A stretch of 64,000 bases of DNA from Micromonospora inyonensis (GTDB lineage Bacteria; Actinomycetota; Actinomycetes; Mycobacteriales; Micromonosporaceae), in assembly GCF_900091415.1 (NCBI RefSeq), contig NZ_FMHU01000001.1, positions 372,001 through 436,000 of the forward strand. Direction: 5' to 3'. Positions 1-8,747 of this stretch are shown piece after piece (position 1 is the stretch's first letter; the number at the start of each line of letters is the position of its first letter). The notes under the pieces are model-generated. The model was not told where the DNA came from and searched no databases. It saw nothing but the letters and a program-made list of their open reading frames with translations. A program made the position numbers and the translations under genes.

Positions 1-1259
1 TCGGCCTCCCGGTCGTCGCGACCGGCGGGCTGACCGGCTGCCGGAGCGAACCGGCGGCCCTGGTCGAGAGCGGCCCGGTCGAGCTGTCGGTGTTCTGGTG
101 GGGCAGCGCACGCCGCGCCCAGTTGACCGAGCAGGCGCTACGGCTCTACTCCGACCGGAACCCCCGGGTGACCTTCCGGGTGACCTGGCAGGGCCTCGAC
201 GGCTACTACGAGCGGCTCGCCACCCAGGCGGTGGGGGGCAACGTCCCGGACCTGTTCCAGATCGACGACACCTTCCTCACCGAGTACGCGCGGCGCGACA
301 TCCTGCTGGACCTGACCGGGTACGCCGCCGACCGTCGGCTCGACCTGAGCGGCCTGCCCGAGGGGCTCGTCCGGTACGGCCAGGTCGCGGGACGCACCAT
401 GGCGGTGGCCGCCGCGCAGAACTCGGCCGGGCTGGTCTTCAACCGGACCCTGCTGCGCGGGCTGGGCGAGCCCGCGCCGCGCAGCGGGATGAGCTACCCG
501 GAATACCTCACCTGGGCGGCCCGGGTGACCCGGGCCAGTGACGGCAGGGTCGCCGGCACCATGGACCCCTCCGGTGACCACCGGGCACTCTGGCTCTGGT
601 TGAGGTCCCGGGGCAACGAGTTCTACCAGGGGCGCAAGCTCGGGTTCGACTCCCCCGAGCTGATCGACTGGTTCGAGTTGTGGCAGCGGGCACGGGCCGC
701 CCGGGCCACCCCGAGCGCGGCGCTGGTGCAGCAGGCGAACGGCGGCGAACCGGCCCGCCAGCTCGTGGTCACCGGGCACACCGCCGCCTCGTTCGCCTGG
801 TCGAACCAGCTGGTCGAACTCCAGCGCCACAGCCGGGACGAGCTGGGCATCGTCAGCTGCCCCGGCCCGGCGGCCGCGCAGTGGGCGCGGGCCTCGATGT
901 ACTGGGCGGGCTTCCGGGGCACCCGTCACCCGGACGTGGTGGCCGACGTGATCAACTTCCTCACCACGAACGTGGACGCCGGCCGGGTGCTCGGCTACGA
1001 CCGGGGTCTCAGCCCGCACCTCAACATCCGCAAGTTCGTGGAGCCGACCATCCGGGACACCTCGGTCCGGACCTCGGCGACCTTCGAGCTCAGCGTGGCC
1101 GACACGTTCGGCACCGCACCACCGCCCCCGCCGACCGGGCACGCCCGGATCCGCGGCCTGCTGGTCACCGCCGCCGAGTCCGTACAGTCCGGGCGGTCGA
1201 CCATCCGCGCCGCCGCCTGGCTGTTCGTGGCGCAGGCCGCCGCCGCGTTGGCGGCCTGA
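1..1259 (+). CDS. Extracellular solute-binding lipoprotein of a sugar-type ABC transporter (5' end missing)
   Basis: The reading frame is already open at base 3 and runs to TGA at 1257-1259, so the start lies before the window. The first codons give the end of a lipoprotein signal peptide with lipobox LTGC (Cys codon 39-41), which means the mature protein starts near base 39 and is anchored outside the membrane. The rest resembles family 1 solute-binding proteins: an N-terminal SVFWWGS strand, then GGNVPDLFQIDDTFL and a Trp-rich ligand-binding half. About 406 mature residues is normal for the family. Its role would be to deliver a sugar or oligosaccharide to permeases, presumably encoded upstream. 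The substrate cannot be read from the sequence. Confidence 0.85.
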   Translation, partial: GLPVVATGGLTGCRSEPAALVESGPVELSVFWWGSARRAQLTEQALRLYSDRNPRVTFRVTWQGLDGYYERLATQAVGGNVPDLFQIDDTFLTEYARRDILLDLTGYAADRRLDLSGLPEGLVRYGQVAGRTMAVAAAQNSAGLVFNRTLLRGLGEPAPRSGMSYPEYLTWAARVTRASDGRVAGTMDPSGDHRALWLWLRSRGNEFYQGRKLGFDSPELIDWFELWQRARAARATPSAALVQQANGGEPARQLVVTGHTAASFAWSNQLVELQRHSRDELGIVSCPGPAAAQWARASMYWAGFRGTRHPDVVADVINFLTTNVDAGRVLGYDRGLSPHLNIRKFVEPTIRDTSVRTSATFELSVADTFGTAPPPPPTGHARIRGLLVTAAESVQSGRSTIRAAAWLFVAQAAAALAA

Positions 1260-1287
1260 CCTGCCGCCGTGGCGGCACATCACCGGC

Positions 1288-1312
1288 GGGCGGGCCGCCG
1301 CGCGGCCCGCCC
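1288..1312. terminator. Hairpin between convergent genes
   Basis: Ten-base perfect arms (1288-1297 and 1303-1312) with a 5-base loop lie between the convergent ends of the lipoprotein gene and the small membrane protein gene. There is no U-tract, so it is at best a GC-only bidirectional terminator. Confidence 0.5.
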
Positions 1313-1320
1313 GAGCCGGC

Positions 1321-1575
1321 TCAGCGAGGGCCGGGGCCGCGCCGGCCGCGCATCATCCTGATCAGCAGCAGCACGACCACTGCCGCCACCACGAGGCAGC
1401 AGAGCAGGCCGATCAGACCGAACCCACCACCGCCGCGGGACCGCCGCCGCGCGGCCTCCACGACCAGCTCACCGGGGCCGGTGGACGCCCAGGCGGCGAC
1501 CGGCACGAACACGGAGAGCACCACCGCACCGAGGACGGCACTGAGCCGGCCCCACCATCTGTTCCAGGAAGACAT
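1321..1575 (-). CDS. Small membrane protein with signal peptide and C-terminal transmembrane helix
   Basis: An 84-residue protein I do not recognise. Residues about 8-30 form a signal-peptide-like helix ending at VAAWAS. A short basic and glycine-rich stretch follows, then a second hydrophobic helix (about 53-74) and a basic tail. Both ends would be near the membrane with a small external loop. I chose the ATG at 1575 because the hydrophobic segment follows directly and the upstream extension is only a basic leader with no better ribosome-binding site. It converges on the lipoprotein gene and lies downstream of the tRNA genes. Function unknown. Confidence 0.6.
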   Translation of the reverse strand: MSSWNRWWGRLSAVLGAVVLSVFVPVAAWASTGPGELVVEAARRRSRGGGGFGLIGLLCCLVVAAVVVLLLIRMMRGRRGPGPR

Positions 1576-1654
1576 GCCCCCATCCTCGCCGAGGAGGGCA
1601 AGAACGGCACGTCGATCGCCTCGCCGGTGCAGGGGCAGGGCAGGGGCCGACATG

Positions 1655-1691
1655 AAGAAGGACCCTCGGAAGCTGTCCGAGGGTCCTTCTT
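1655..1691 (-). terminator. Terminator of the first tRNA-fMet gene
   Basis: A perfect 16-bp inverted repeat (1655-1670 and 1676-1691, 5-base loop) begins just past the CCA end of the tRNA on the minus strand. The arms end in TTCTT, giving a weak U-rich tail. Confidence 0.85.
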
Positions 1692-1694
1692 TCG

Positions 1695-1771
1695 TGGTAG
1701 CGGGGACAGGATTTGAACCTGCGACCTCTGGGTTATGAGCCCAGCGAGCTACCGAGCTGCTCCACCCCGCG
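1695..1771 (-). tRNA. Initiator tRNA-fMet (anticodon CAT), copy 1
   Basis: The reverse complement folds as a full cloverleaf with anticodon CAT. It has initiator hallmarks: an unpaired first acceptor position (C1 opposite U72) and three consecutive G:C pairs at the bottom of the anticodon stem (GGG/CCC). The 3' CCA is encoded (1695-1697). It is the tRNA that starts translation. An identical copy lies at 2025-2101, each with its own -10 and terminator. Confidence 0.97.
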
Positions 1772-1782
1772 TCGGTACGACC

Positions 1783-1788
1783 ACTCTA
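1783..1788 (-). promoter_or_regulatory. -10 box of tRNA-fMet copy 1
   Basis: TAGAGT on the minus strand sits 11 bases ahead of the first tRNA base, matching the actinobacterial TAnnnT -10. A convincing -35 is not visible. Confidence 0.5.
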
Positions 1789-1985
1789 TCGCATGCCCGA
1801 CCCTCGCATCCGGCGGGGTCCGCACCGGCCGCTTCCGCCAGGTCAGGCACCGGATGACCCACGCTGCGGCAGCGGGGCCCGGGCAGATCCGGAGCCTGGC
1901 CGAGCCGGCCTCGGACGGCACCGGAGCGCAGAGGCAGGAGACCGGACAGCGTGGCCAGAAAGCCGGGCGAGCGCGGCCGAAAACC

Positions 1986-2021
1986 CGAACGGCCCTCCGG
2001 TGAGTACCGGAGGGCCGTTCG
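1986..2021 (-). terminator. Terminator of the second tRNA-fMet gene
   Basis: A perfect 15-bp inverted repeat (1986-2000 and 2007-2021, 6-base loop) just past the CCA end. Its sequence differs from the copy-1 terminator, so the tRNA body is conserved but not its flank. Confidence 0.85.
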
Positions 2022-2024
2022 TCG

Positions 2025-2101
2025 TGGTAGCGGGGACAGGATTTGAACCTGCGACCTCTGGGTTATGAGCCCAGCGAGCTACCGAGCTGCTCCACCCCGC
2101 G
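2025..2101 (-). tRNA. Initiator tRNA-fMet (anticodon CAT), copy 2
   Basis: Identical over all 77 positions to the copy at 1695-1771, including the encoded CCA, the C1/U72 mismatch and the GGG/CCC anticodon-stem pairs. It is read on the minus strand from its own promoter, about 250 bases upstream of copy 1. Confidence 0.97.
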
Positions 2102-2112
2102 TCGACTCACTA

Positions 2113-2142
2113 ACCCTAGCGCAAGCCGGCGCGAACCCGCAA
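2113..2142 (-). promoter_or_regulatory. Promoter of tRNA-fMet copy 2
   Basis: On the minus strand TTGCGG (2137-2142) and TAGGGT (2113-2118) are separated by 18 bases. The -10 lies 11 bases before the tRNA. Confidence 0.6.
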
Positions 2143-2156
2143 AACGGCCCCCTCAT

Positions 2157-2210
2157 GGTTGCAGGGGCACCCTCCTCCGCACGAAACGGTCGGAAGGTGC
2201 CCCTGCCACC
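2157..2210. repeat. Dispersed GCAGGGG palindrome, copy A
   Basis: Arms 2157-2171 and 2196-2210 match at 14 of 15 positions around a GGTNGCAGGGG core. The same core occurs at 7919-7978 and 56420-56467, always in intergenic space next to a gene end. It lies downstream of the UPF0182 gene and could terminate it. Confidence 0.75.
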
Positions 2211-2234
2211 ATCGGGTCGCCGGCGGCCGACGGA

Positions 2235-5200
2235 TCAGCCGGTCGGGCTCGGTGGCGTCGAGGGGGACGGGCTGCCGCTCGGTGCCGGGGCGGACGGACT
2301 GGCGCCCGGCGCGGGCGAGGCCGGGGCCGCCGCCTGCTGTGCCCGCTGGAAGGCGGTGATCGCCTCGTCCAGGGCCTTCAGCGCCCGGCCGTACCGCTCG
2401 AAGTCGCCGGAGGTCTGCGCGGCCCGCACCTCCGCGATGGCGGTCTGCACCCGCTGCGCGGCCTCGGCCAGTTCGCCGCTCGGCGCAGGCGGGGTTTCGC
2501 CACCGGACGGCGGAGGCGGACTCCCGCCGTCCCCGGCCGGCGGCGGGGTGCCCGGAGTCGCCTTCTTGCCCTGCTCGACGAGCTGTTTGATGCCGTCCTC
2601 CAGGGTGTTGGCGAGCACCACGTACGAGCCGCCGTCACCGTAGGAGAGGAGCACCTTCTGCAACAGCGGGTACGCGTCCTCCTGGTTGCTCTTCACGTAG
2701 ACCGGCTCGACGTAGAGCATCCCGTTGCCGAAGGGCAGTGAGAGCAGGTTGCCGTACTGCACCTGCGCCTGGTTCGAGGTGAGCAGGTTCAGCTCGGTAC
2801 GGATGGTCGCGTTGTTGGTCATCTGCTGGTGCACCTGGACCGGACCGGAGACCCGGGTCTGGTCCGGCAGCTCCAGGACCTCCAGCCGGGGCTGCCCGTC
2901 GACGTAGGAACCGGAGATCAGCGCGGCGAGGTTCTGCCGGCCGTTCGGGGTGACCGCCGAGGTGAGCTGGAAGCGCGGCGCGTCCTGCTCGGGAAGCTGG
3001 GTGTAGAGGTAGTACGGGGGCTGCTTCTGCTCACTGTCCGGGTTGTCCGGCACGTTCGGCACCTGCCAGAAGTCCTGGCCGGAGTAGAAGTCGCCCGGGT
3101 CGGTGACGTGGAAGCGGGTCAGCAGGTTGCGCTGCACCTTGAACAGGTCCGCCGGGTAGCGGAAGTGTGCCGCCAGCTCGGCCGGGATCTCCGACTTCGG
3201 CGTCACCAGGTCACCGCCGAACGCCTTGTTCCACGCCTTCAGCACCGGGTCGGACTCGTCGAACTCGTAGAGCCGGACCGTGCCGTCGTACGCGTCGACG
3301 GTCGCCTTGACCGAGTTGCGGATGTAGTTGACGTTCTCCCGGGCGAGCTGGAACGTGCCCCGGCCGGTCAGCTCGTCGGTGGTCTCCCGTTGCAGGTTCA
3401 CCCGCTCGGCGTACGGATAGGTGGCCGACGTGGTGTAGGCGTCGATGATCCACTGGACCCGCCCGCCGACCACCGCCGGGTACGGGTCGCCGTCGATGGT
3501 GAGGAACGGGGCGACCTTCTCCACCCGGTCCCGGGGGTTGCGGACGTAGAGCAGCTTCGAGTTCTCGTTGACTGCCTCGGAGAGGAGGAAGTTCGACTCC
3601 TGCTCCTTGATCGCGTAGAGCAGCCGGCGGGTGAACGAACCGATCTCCACCCCGCCGGAGCCGGTGTACGTGTAGTACTGCTCGCCACCGGTGGTCGGGG
3701 TCGGCCGGTCGAACTCGGCGTTACGGCCCTCGTCGGTCTGCCCGACGATCGCGTAGTCGTCGGCGGTCATCCGCTCGCCGTAGTAGATCCGGGGCTGCTC
3801 GGTCGGGATCTGGTCGGTCTGCGCGGAGCAGCGCTCCTGCTCCTTCTCCCCGAGGAAGCCGGAGACGAAGAACGGCTGCCCACCACAGACGACCTGGTTG
3901 GCCGGGGCCCCGACCAGCCCGAAACCGTGGGTGTAAACGGTGTGCCGGTTGATCCAGTTGCTCTGCTGGTCGGTCAGCTCGCCGTAGTTGATCTCACGGA
4001 TGCCGACCACGTAGTCCCGGGTCTGGCCGCCCACCGTGTACCGGTCGATGTCGAGCTTCGGGCCGAAGTCGTAGAAGCCTCGCACCTGCTGCAACTGGGT
4101 GTACGTCTCGGAGACCAGCTGCGGGTCGAGCAGCCGGGCGTTCGGCACCACGGCCTTGTCGGTGGCGAGCGTGGCCGGCGGGGTGAGGTTGTTCGCCCCG
4201 TACGGCGTGGTCTTCGTGTCGTTCAGGCTGAACGCCGTCCGGGTCGCGTCGATGCTGCGCTGGATGTACGGGGCCTCCTTGTCCCGGGCGCTCGGCTTGA
4301 CCTCGAAGGTCTGCACCGCCCAGGGGTAGATGCCGCCGATCGCCACCGCCGACAGGCCCAGCAGGGCGAGCGAGACGCCCGGCCAGACCAGGTTCCGCAT
4401 CACCGCGTTGGAGAAGACGATGATCGCGATGGCCACCACGATCGAGATGTAGGCGAGGATCTCCTTGGCCGGCAGCAGCGCGTTGACGTCGGCGTACCCG
4501 GCGCCGTAGAGCTTGGCGCTGTCGTTGTACTCCAGCAGCATCGCCCGCCGGTCCAGCACGTACGCGGCTGCTTTGAGCAGGACGAAGACCGCGACCAGGG
4601 TGGTCAGGTGGGCTCGGGCGCCGTTGGCCATCCGGTCGCCGACGCCCTGGAGCCGCACGCCGCCGAAGACGTAGTGCACGGCCAGCGCGCCGATCACCGC
4701 CAGCACCACGGCGGTGAAGCCCACCCCGAGCAGGTACCGCAGGAACGGCAGCTGGAAGACGTAGAAGCCGACGTCGACCCCGAACTCCGGGTCCTTGACG
4801 CCGAAGTCCCCGCCGTTACGGAAGAGCAGCCACTGGCTCCACCGGCTCTGCGCCGAGAGCCCGGCGAAGAGCGCCACCACGGCGCTGACCGCCAGGATCC
4901 AGGTGCCGATGCGCGGCCCGAGGACCATCCGGTACCGCTCCAGGGTGGCCTGCTCGGCGGAGTGCGGTCGCAGCCCGGGGCGCAGCCGGTGGGCCAGCCA
5001 CAGGTTGCCGCCGACCACCGCCGCCATGCCCAGGCCGACGGCGAGGAAGAGCAGCAGCCGGGTGACCAGCACGCCGGTGAAGACCTGGGTGTAGTCGACC
5101 TCGTCGAACCAGAGCCAGTCCGTCCACGCCTGGACACCCCAGCCGAGCAGGGTGAAGAGTACGAACACCCCGATCAGGACCCCGATCGTGACGCGCCCGC

Positions 5201-5240
5201 GTCGGCTCATCCTGGGCAGGGGGGCACTACGCTTGACCAC
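2235..5240 (-). CDS. UPF0182 family integral membrane protein
   Basis: A 1001-residue protein of the UPF0182 (COG1615) family, of unknown function and widespread in actinobacteria and cyanobacteria. The first third holds about seven hydrophobic segments, starting with GVLIGVFVLFTLLGWGVQ. A large hydrophilic domain follows (from about residue 270), predicted outside. The tail is Pro/Gly/Ser-rich and low in complexity. I chose GTG at 5240: a GGAG site lies 7 bases upstream and the conserved part (PRMSRRGRVTIG) follows. A longer in-frame extension to 5420 lacks family character. M. tuberculosis Rv3193c occupies the same place beside the PDZ protease gene. Confidence 0.9.
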   Translation of the reverse strand: MVKRSAPLPRMSRRGRVTIGVLIGVFVLFTLLGWGVQAWTDWLWFDEVDYTQVFTGVLVTRLLLFLAVGLGMAAVVGGNLWLAHRLRPGLRPHSAEQATLERYRMVLGPRIGTWILAVSAVVALFAGLSAQSRWSQWLLFRNGGDFGVKDPEFGVDVGFYVFQLPFLRYLLGVGFTAVVLAVIGALAVHYVFGGVRLQGVGDRMANGARAHLTTLVAVFVLLKAAAYVLDRRAMLLEYNDSAKLYGAGYADVNALLPAKEILAYISIVVAIAIIVFSNAVMRNLVWPGVSLALLGLSAVAIGGIYPWAVQTFEVKPSARDKEAPYIQRSIDATRTAFSLNDTKTTPYGANNLTPPATLATDKAVVPNARLLDPQLVSETYTQLQQVRGFYDFGPKLDIDRYTVGGQTRDYVVGIREINYGELTDQQSNWINRHTVYTHGFGLVGAPANQVVCGGQPFFVSGFLGEKEQERCSAQTDQIPTEQPRIYYGERMTADDYAIVGQTDEGRNAEFDRPTPTTGGEQYYTYTGSGGVEIGSFTRRLLYAIKEQESNFLLSEAVNENSKLLYVRNPRDRVEKVAPFLTIDGDPYPAVVGGRVQWIIDAYTTSATYPYAERVNLQRETTDELTGRGTFQLARENVNYIRNSVKATVDAYDGTVRLYEFDESDPVLKAWNKAFGGDLVTPKSEIPAELAAHFRYPADLFKVQRNLLTRFHVTDPGDFYSGQDFWQVPNVPDNPDSEQKQPPYYLYTQLPEQDAPRFQLTSAVTPNGRQNLAALISGSYVDGQPRLEVLELPDQTRVSGPVQVHQQMTNNATIRTELNLLTSNQAQVQYGNLLSLPFGNGMLYVEPVYVKSNQEDAYPLLQKVLLSYGDGGSYVVLANTLEDGIKQLVEQGKKATPGTPPPAGDGGSPPPPSGGETPPAPSGELAEAAQRVQTAIAEVRAAQTSGDFERYGRALKALDEAITAFQRAQQAAAPASPAPGASPSAPAPSGSPSPSTPPSPTG

Positions 5241-5400
5241 TGTTTGGCTCCGCACGCTCGTTGTGACCGGATCCGACCAGGCCACAAGAGTACGTGGTGT
5301 TCCTGGACACTTCCGGTCAAGGTCGCGGCGCTGACGGTCACGGTTCGGCCGGACGTCCCCGGTCCGGTCGACGTCCCTCGGCCCCACCGACGACCGACGG

Positions 5401-6414
5401 TCAGCAGCGGGTCGGCTCACCTCCGGCGCGCAGCGTCTCCAGGGCGGTCAGCGCCTCGTCCAGACTGCCCACCTTGACCAGCGGCAACCCGGGCTGGGGG
5501 TTGCTCAGCGCCTCGGCGCAGTTCTCCTCCGGCACCAGGAAGACCGCCGCCCCGGCCTGTTTGGCGCCCACCAGTTTCTGGGCGATGCCGCCGATCGCGC
5601 CCACCCGGCCCTCGTCGTCGATGGTGCCGGTGCCGGCGATGACCCGACCGCCGGTCAGGTCGTCGGGGTCCAGCTTGTCCACGATCCCCAGCGCGAACAT
5701 CAGTCCGGCGCTCGGCCCGCCGATGTCCCCGAGGTCGATCTCCAGGGTGAACGGGTGCGGCTGCCGCTGCTCGATCTCGATCCCGATGCGCGGACGGCCG
5801 TCCTGCTCCCGGCTGGTCACGGTGGCCGTGCCGGTGGCCCCGCCCCGGCTGTAGCCGATGGCGAGCGTCGAGCCGGCCGGACGGGCGCGGATCAGCTCGG
5901 TCAGCCCGTTCGCGCTGGTCACCGGCTTGCCGTCCACCGAACTGATCAGATCGCCGGCCTGGAGCCGCCCCGCGGAGGGACCGTCCGCGGTCACCGTCCG
6001 GACGACCACCTGGACCGGGTAGCCCAGTTCCCGCAGCGCGGCGGTCTCGGCGCTGGTCTGCGACGCGGTGAACTCCTCGGCGTTACGTTCCTCGACCTGC
6101 TCACGGCTCTGCCCCGGCGGGTAGACCAGTTCCCGGGGCACCACCGCCCGTTCCGGCGAGAACCAGCCGGCGATCGCCGACCGCAGCTTCACCGACGGCT
6201 GCACACCCACGGTGGTCAGCCGGAGCTGTCCCGCCGAGGTGGAGGTCTCCCGGCCGTCGACCTTGATGATCTCCTCGCCGTCCTGCGTACCGAGGGTGTC
6301 GACGGTCGGCCCCGGGCCGAGCACCACGTACGGGATCGGCGCCGCGAGTACTCCGATGCTGAGCAGGGTGGTGAGCAGAGCACCGAGCAGAACCGTGACA
6401 CCGCGACGTCTCAT
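5401..6414 (-). CDS. Membrane-anchored PDZ / Lon-like (S16) serine protease, YlbL family
   Basis: A 337-residue protein with one N-terminal anchor (residues about 5-30), a central PDZ domain (about 130-215) and a C-terminal Lon-type proteolytic domain. The Ser-Lys dyad is visible as S235 in GGPSAGLMF and K280 in IAQK. No ATPase domain is present, as in Bacillus YlbL. It would cut proteins at or outside the membrane; substrates are unknown. It is the counterpart of Rv3194c, sits between the UPF0182 gene and the divergent zincin_2 gene, and shares a 129-bp promoter region with the latter. Confidence 0.9.
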   Translation of the reverse strand: MRRRGVTVLLGALLTTLLSIGVLAAPIPYVVLGPGPTVDTLGTQDGEEIIKVDGRETSTSAGQLRLTTVGVQPSVKLRSAIAGWFSPERAVVPRELVYPPGQSREQVEERNAEEFTASQTSAETAALRELGYPVQVVVRTVTADGPSAGRLQAGDLISSVDGKPVTSANGLTELIRARPAGSTLAIGYSRGGATGTATVTSREQDGRPRIGIEIEQRQPHPFTLEIDLGDIGGPSAGLMFALGIVDKLDPDDLTGGRVIAGTGTIDDEGRVGAIGGIAQKLVGAKQAGAAVFLVPEENCAEALSNPQPGLPLVKVGSLDEALTALETLRAGGEPTRC

Positions 6415-6531
6415 GCGGCAGAGCGTACCGACCGGTCGGCGACCGGCCGGGGCGGACGAGCGGGCGGATTCCGCCTGCCGACTTCGCCCTCAGCGCAACG
6501 CCGGTGCCGGCGACCAGGGGCACCCCGCGCG

Positions 6532-6537
6532 TACCGT
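6532..6537 (+). promoter_or_regulatory. Leaderless promoter -10 (TACCGT) of the zincin_2 gene
   Basis: TACCGT ends 6 bases before the GTG at 6544 and there is no Shine-Dalgarno sequence, so transcription probably starts on the start codon. Confidence 0.6.
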
Positions 6538-6543
6538 AGACCC

Positions 6544-7830
6544 GTGCCTGATATTCCGTTCGGCTTCGCGCTCCCGGGTGGGCAACCACCAGACCCCAAC
6601 GACCCCGCGCAGATGCAGCAGTTCATGAGCCAGCTGCAGCACCTGCTCTCGGCGCCGGGCAGTGGGCCGGTCAACTGGGACCTGGCCCGTCAGGTGGCGG
6701 CCAGCCAGCTCGCCGCCGCCGGCGACCCGGCCGTCACGCCGTACGAACGCAACGCCGTCGAGGAGGCGCTGCGCCTGGCGGACCTCTGGCTGGAGCCGGC
6801 CTCGTCGTGGCCGTCGGGCATCCAGACCCCGGTCGCCTGGAACCGCAACGAGTGGATCTACAAGACCCTCGACGTCTGGCGCAAGCTCTGCGACCCGGTG
6901 GCCAGCCGGATGGTGGGTGCGATGGGCGACCTCGTGCCACCGGAGGCGCGCGCCCAGCTCGGCCCGATGCAGTCGATGGTCGCCACGCTGGGCGGGGCGC
7001 TCTTCGGTGGGCAGCTCGGTCAGGCACTCGGCTCGCTGGCCGCCGAGGTGCTCTCCGCCGGCGACATCGGTCTCCCGCTCGGTCCGGCCGGCACGGCCGC
7101 CCTCATCCCGGCCAACATCAAGCAGTACGGCGAGGGCCTGGAGCTGCCCGAGGACGAGGTACGCCTCTACGTCGCCCTGCGCGAGGCCGCCCACCAGCGC
7201 CTCTTCCAGCACGTCCCGTGGCTGCGCGGGCACGTGCTCAGCTCCGTCGAGACGTACGCCGCCGGCATCCGGGTCAACCGGGAGGCGATCGAGGAGGCGA
7301 TGGGCCGGGTCGACCCGACCGACCCGGAGTCGATGCGGGCGATCGCCCTGGAGGGCATCTTCACGCCGGAGGACACCCCGGCGCAGAAGGCGTCCCTGGC
7401 CCGCCTGGAGACCGCCCTGGCCCTGGTCGAGGGATGGGTCTGCCACGTGGTCGACGACGCGGCCGGCGGCCGGCTGCCGGACGTGGTCGCCCTCGGCGAG
7501 GCGTTCCGTCGGCGGCGAGCGGCCGGTGGGCCGGCGGAACAGACCTTCGCCGCCCTGGTCGGGCTGGAGTTGCGTCCGCGCCGGCTACGCGAGGCGGCGG
7601 CACTCTGGGCGGCGCTGACCGAGCACCGGGGCATCGCCGGCCGGGACGCCCTCTGGGGGCACCCCGACCTGCTCCCCTCGGGCGAGGACTTCGCCGACCC
7701 AGTGGCCTTCGCCCGCTCGCAGCTCGACTTCGCCGAGCTGGACGAGTTCGACTTCACCGCGCCCGGTGGCCCGGAGGAGCAGCCCCCGGGCGGCGACGCG
7801 ACGCCGCCGCAGGACACCGACCGCCCCTGA
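6544..7830 (+). CDS. Zinc-dependent metalloprotease-like protein, zincin_2 (DUF2342) family
   Basis: A 428-residue member of the zincin_2 family, sometimes labelled 'coenzyme F420 biosynthesis-associated'. It begins PDIPFGFALPGG and carries the family's degenerate zinc motif in LREAAHQRLF (about residue 213, ExxH instead of HExxH), followed by a helix-rich C-terminus and an acidic tail. Catalytic activity is therefore uncertain. The GTG at 6544 is supported by the leaderless -10 and by the conserved N-terminus; an open frame continues upstream but reads antisense to the PDZ protease gene. It matches Rv3195 in the conserved block. Confidence 0.85.
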   Translation: MPDIPFGFALPGGQPPDPNDPAQMQQFMSQLQHLLSAPGSGPVNWDLARQVAASQLAAAGDPAVTPYERNAVEEALRLADLWLEPASSWPSGIQTPVAWNRNEWIYKTLDVWRKLCDPVASRMVGAMGDLVPPEARAQLGPMQSMVATLGGALFGGQLGQALGSLAAEVLSAGDIGLPLGPAGTAALIPANIKQYGEGLELPEDEVRLYVALREAAHQRLFQHVPWLRGHVLSSVETYAAGIRVNREAIEEAMGRVDPTDPESMRAIALEGIFTPEDTPAQKASLARLETALALVEGWVCHVVDDAAGGRLPDVVALGEAFRRRRAAGGPAEQTFAALVGLELRPRRLREAAALWAALTEHRGIAGRDALWGHPDLLPSGEDFADPVAFARSQLDFAELDEFDFTAPGGPEEQPPGGDATPPQDTDRP

Positions 7831-7918
7831 CCGGGCCGGTCACCTCTTCCGCCGGCCGGCCGCCGGGGCACCCGCTCCCGGCCCGGCCGGCGGAGTGCTG
7901 TCCGGGGCCGCCCCGCTG

Positions 7919-7978
7919 GGTGGTAGCAGGGGCCCCTTGCAGTCGCTTTTTGTCGAGCAGGGGACCCCTGCAACCACC
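7919..7978. repeat. Dispersed GCAGGGG palindrome, copy B
   Basis: Twenty-one-base arms (7919-7939 and 7958-7978) pair at 18 positions around an 18-base spacer with a short T-run. It lies between the convergent ends of the zincin_2 gene and the next gene, where it would work as a two-way terminator. Cores match copies at 2157 and 56420. Confidence 0.8.
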
Positions 7979-7986
7979 TGGAGCGG

Positions 7987-8595
7987 TCAGACCGCGTGGT
8001 TTCCCGTGGTGAGCAGCGCCCGGGTCGCCTCCCACCCCTCCACCGCCGGGTCGAGGGTGGCGAGGTCGGCCGGGCCGCGTACCCGACGCCAGGGGGCGGT
8101 GACGGCGAGGTCGGCGGGGCGCGGGGCGACGGCCCGGATCGCGGCGGGCACGGCGCTGTCCAGGTCGACCTCGGGCAGCCACTCCGGTGCCGGCAGCCGG
8201 GCGGCGAGACCGAGCAGTCCCGGTCCGGCCCCCTCGACCGGGGCCACCGCGACGGGTCGGGTGGTCAACGGGCGCAGCAGCTTGCCGACGGTGAGCCCCG
8301 GCAGGTCCGGCGCGTCGGCGGCGATCACGGCGGCCTGGTCGTACCCGTCCAGCGCGGCGAGCACCGCACCGACGCTCGGTGTCGGCACCTCGACCACCGG
8401 GGTACCCGGCCAGACCACCGCGTCGGCCAACCGCCGGTCCGCGGGCGTCACCGCGACCGCGGTCTCCACTTCCTGGAGCGTGGCGAGGAGGTCCACCACG
8501 TCCTCGGCCAGGGCACGTCGCCAGTCGGCCGGGTCGATACCCGGCGGCGACCAGGCCACCGGGGCGAGCAACGCCACCACCACTCGTCGGGTCAC
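7987..8595 (-). CDS. DUF2064/CofC-like nucleotidyltransferase-fold protein
   Basis: A 202-residue protein that looks like a GT-A/nucleotidyltransferase fold. It has an N-terminal strand RVVVALLAPVAW, a central AAVIAADAPDLPGL segment resembling the D-x-P-x-L motif of DUF2064 and CofC/MobA-like proteins, and a C-terminal WLPEVDLDS. The classical N-terminal G-rich nucleotide loop of MobA is not visible, so donor and acceptor are unknown. GTG at 8595 is preceded by a leaderless -10. CofC (F420 synthesis) is an alternative, but the N-terminus does not fit well. Confidence 0.55.
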   Translation of the reverse strand: MTRRVVVALLAPVAWSPPGIDPADWRRALAEDVVDLLATLQEVETAVAVTPADRRLADAVVWPGTPVVEVPTPSVGAVLAALDGYDQAAVIAADAPDLPGLTVGKLLRPLTTRPVAVAPVEGAGPGLLGLAARLPAPEWLPEVDLDSAVPAAIRAVAPRPADLAVTAPWRRVRGPADLATLDPAVEGWEATRALLTTGNHAV

Positions 8596-8601
8596 GGTCC
8601 G

Positions 8602-8607
8602 ACCCTA
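8602..8607 (-). promoter_or_regulatory. Leaderless promoter -10 (TAGGGT)
   Basis: TAGGGT on the minus strand ends 6 bases before the GTG at 8595, with no ribosome-binding site between. Confidence 0.6.
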
Positions 8608-8747
8608 ACGTTCCCCGGTCCGGCGGTGATCCACGCGAGGACGTCGACCCGCCGGGCCGGGTGTCCGACAGTGCCGGGCCGGGTCCGACACCGCCGGCCC
8701 GGGTCCGGTGCTCCGCGCGCAGGGCGCGACCGGCGGTGCGCAGACGG

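Noticed and set aside
1695..2101. tRNA pair as attachment sites of an integrated element
   Set aside because: The interval is about 250 bases with no integrase or cargo, and full tRNA genes with terminators are present at both.
7987..8595. CofC (F420 synthesis) as the firm name of the nucleotidyltransferase-like protein
   Set aside because: Fold similarity only; N-terminal nucleotide loop and F420 neighbours (cofD/fbiA, fbiB) are missing.
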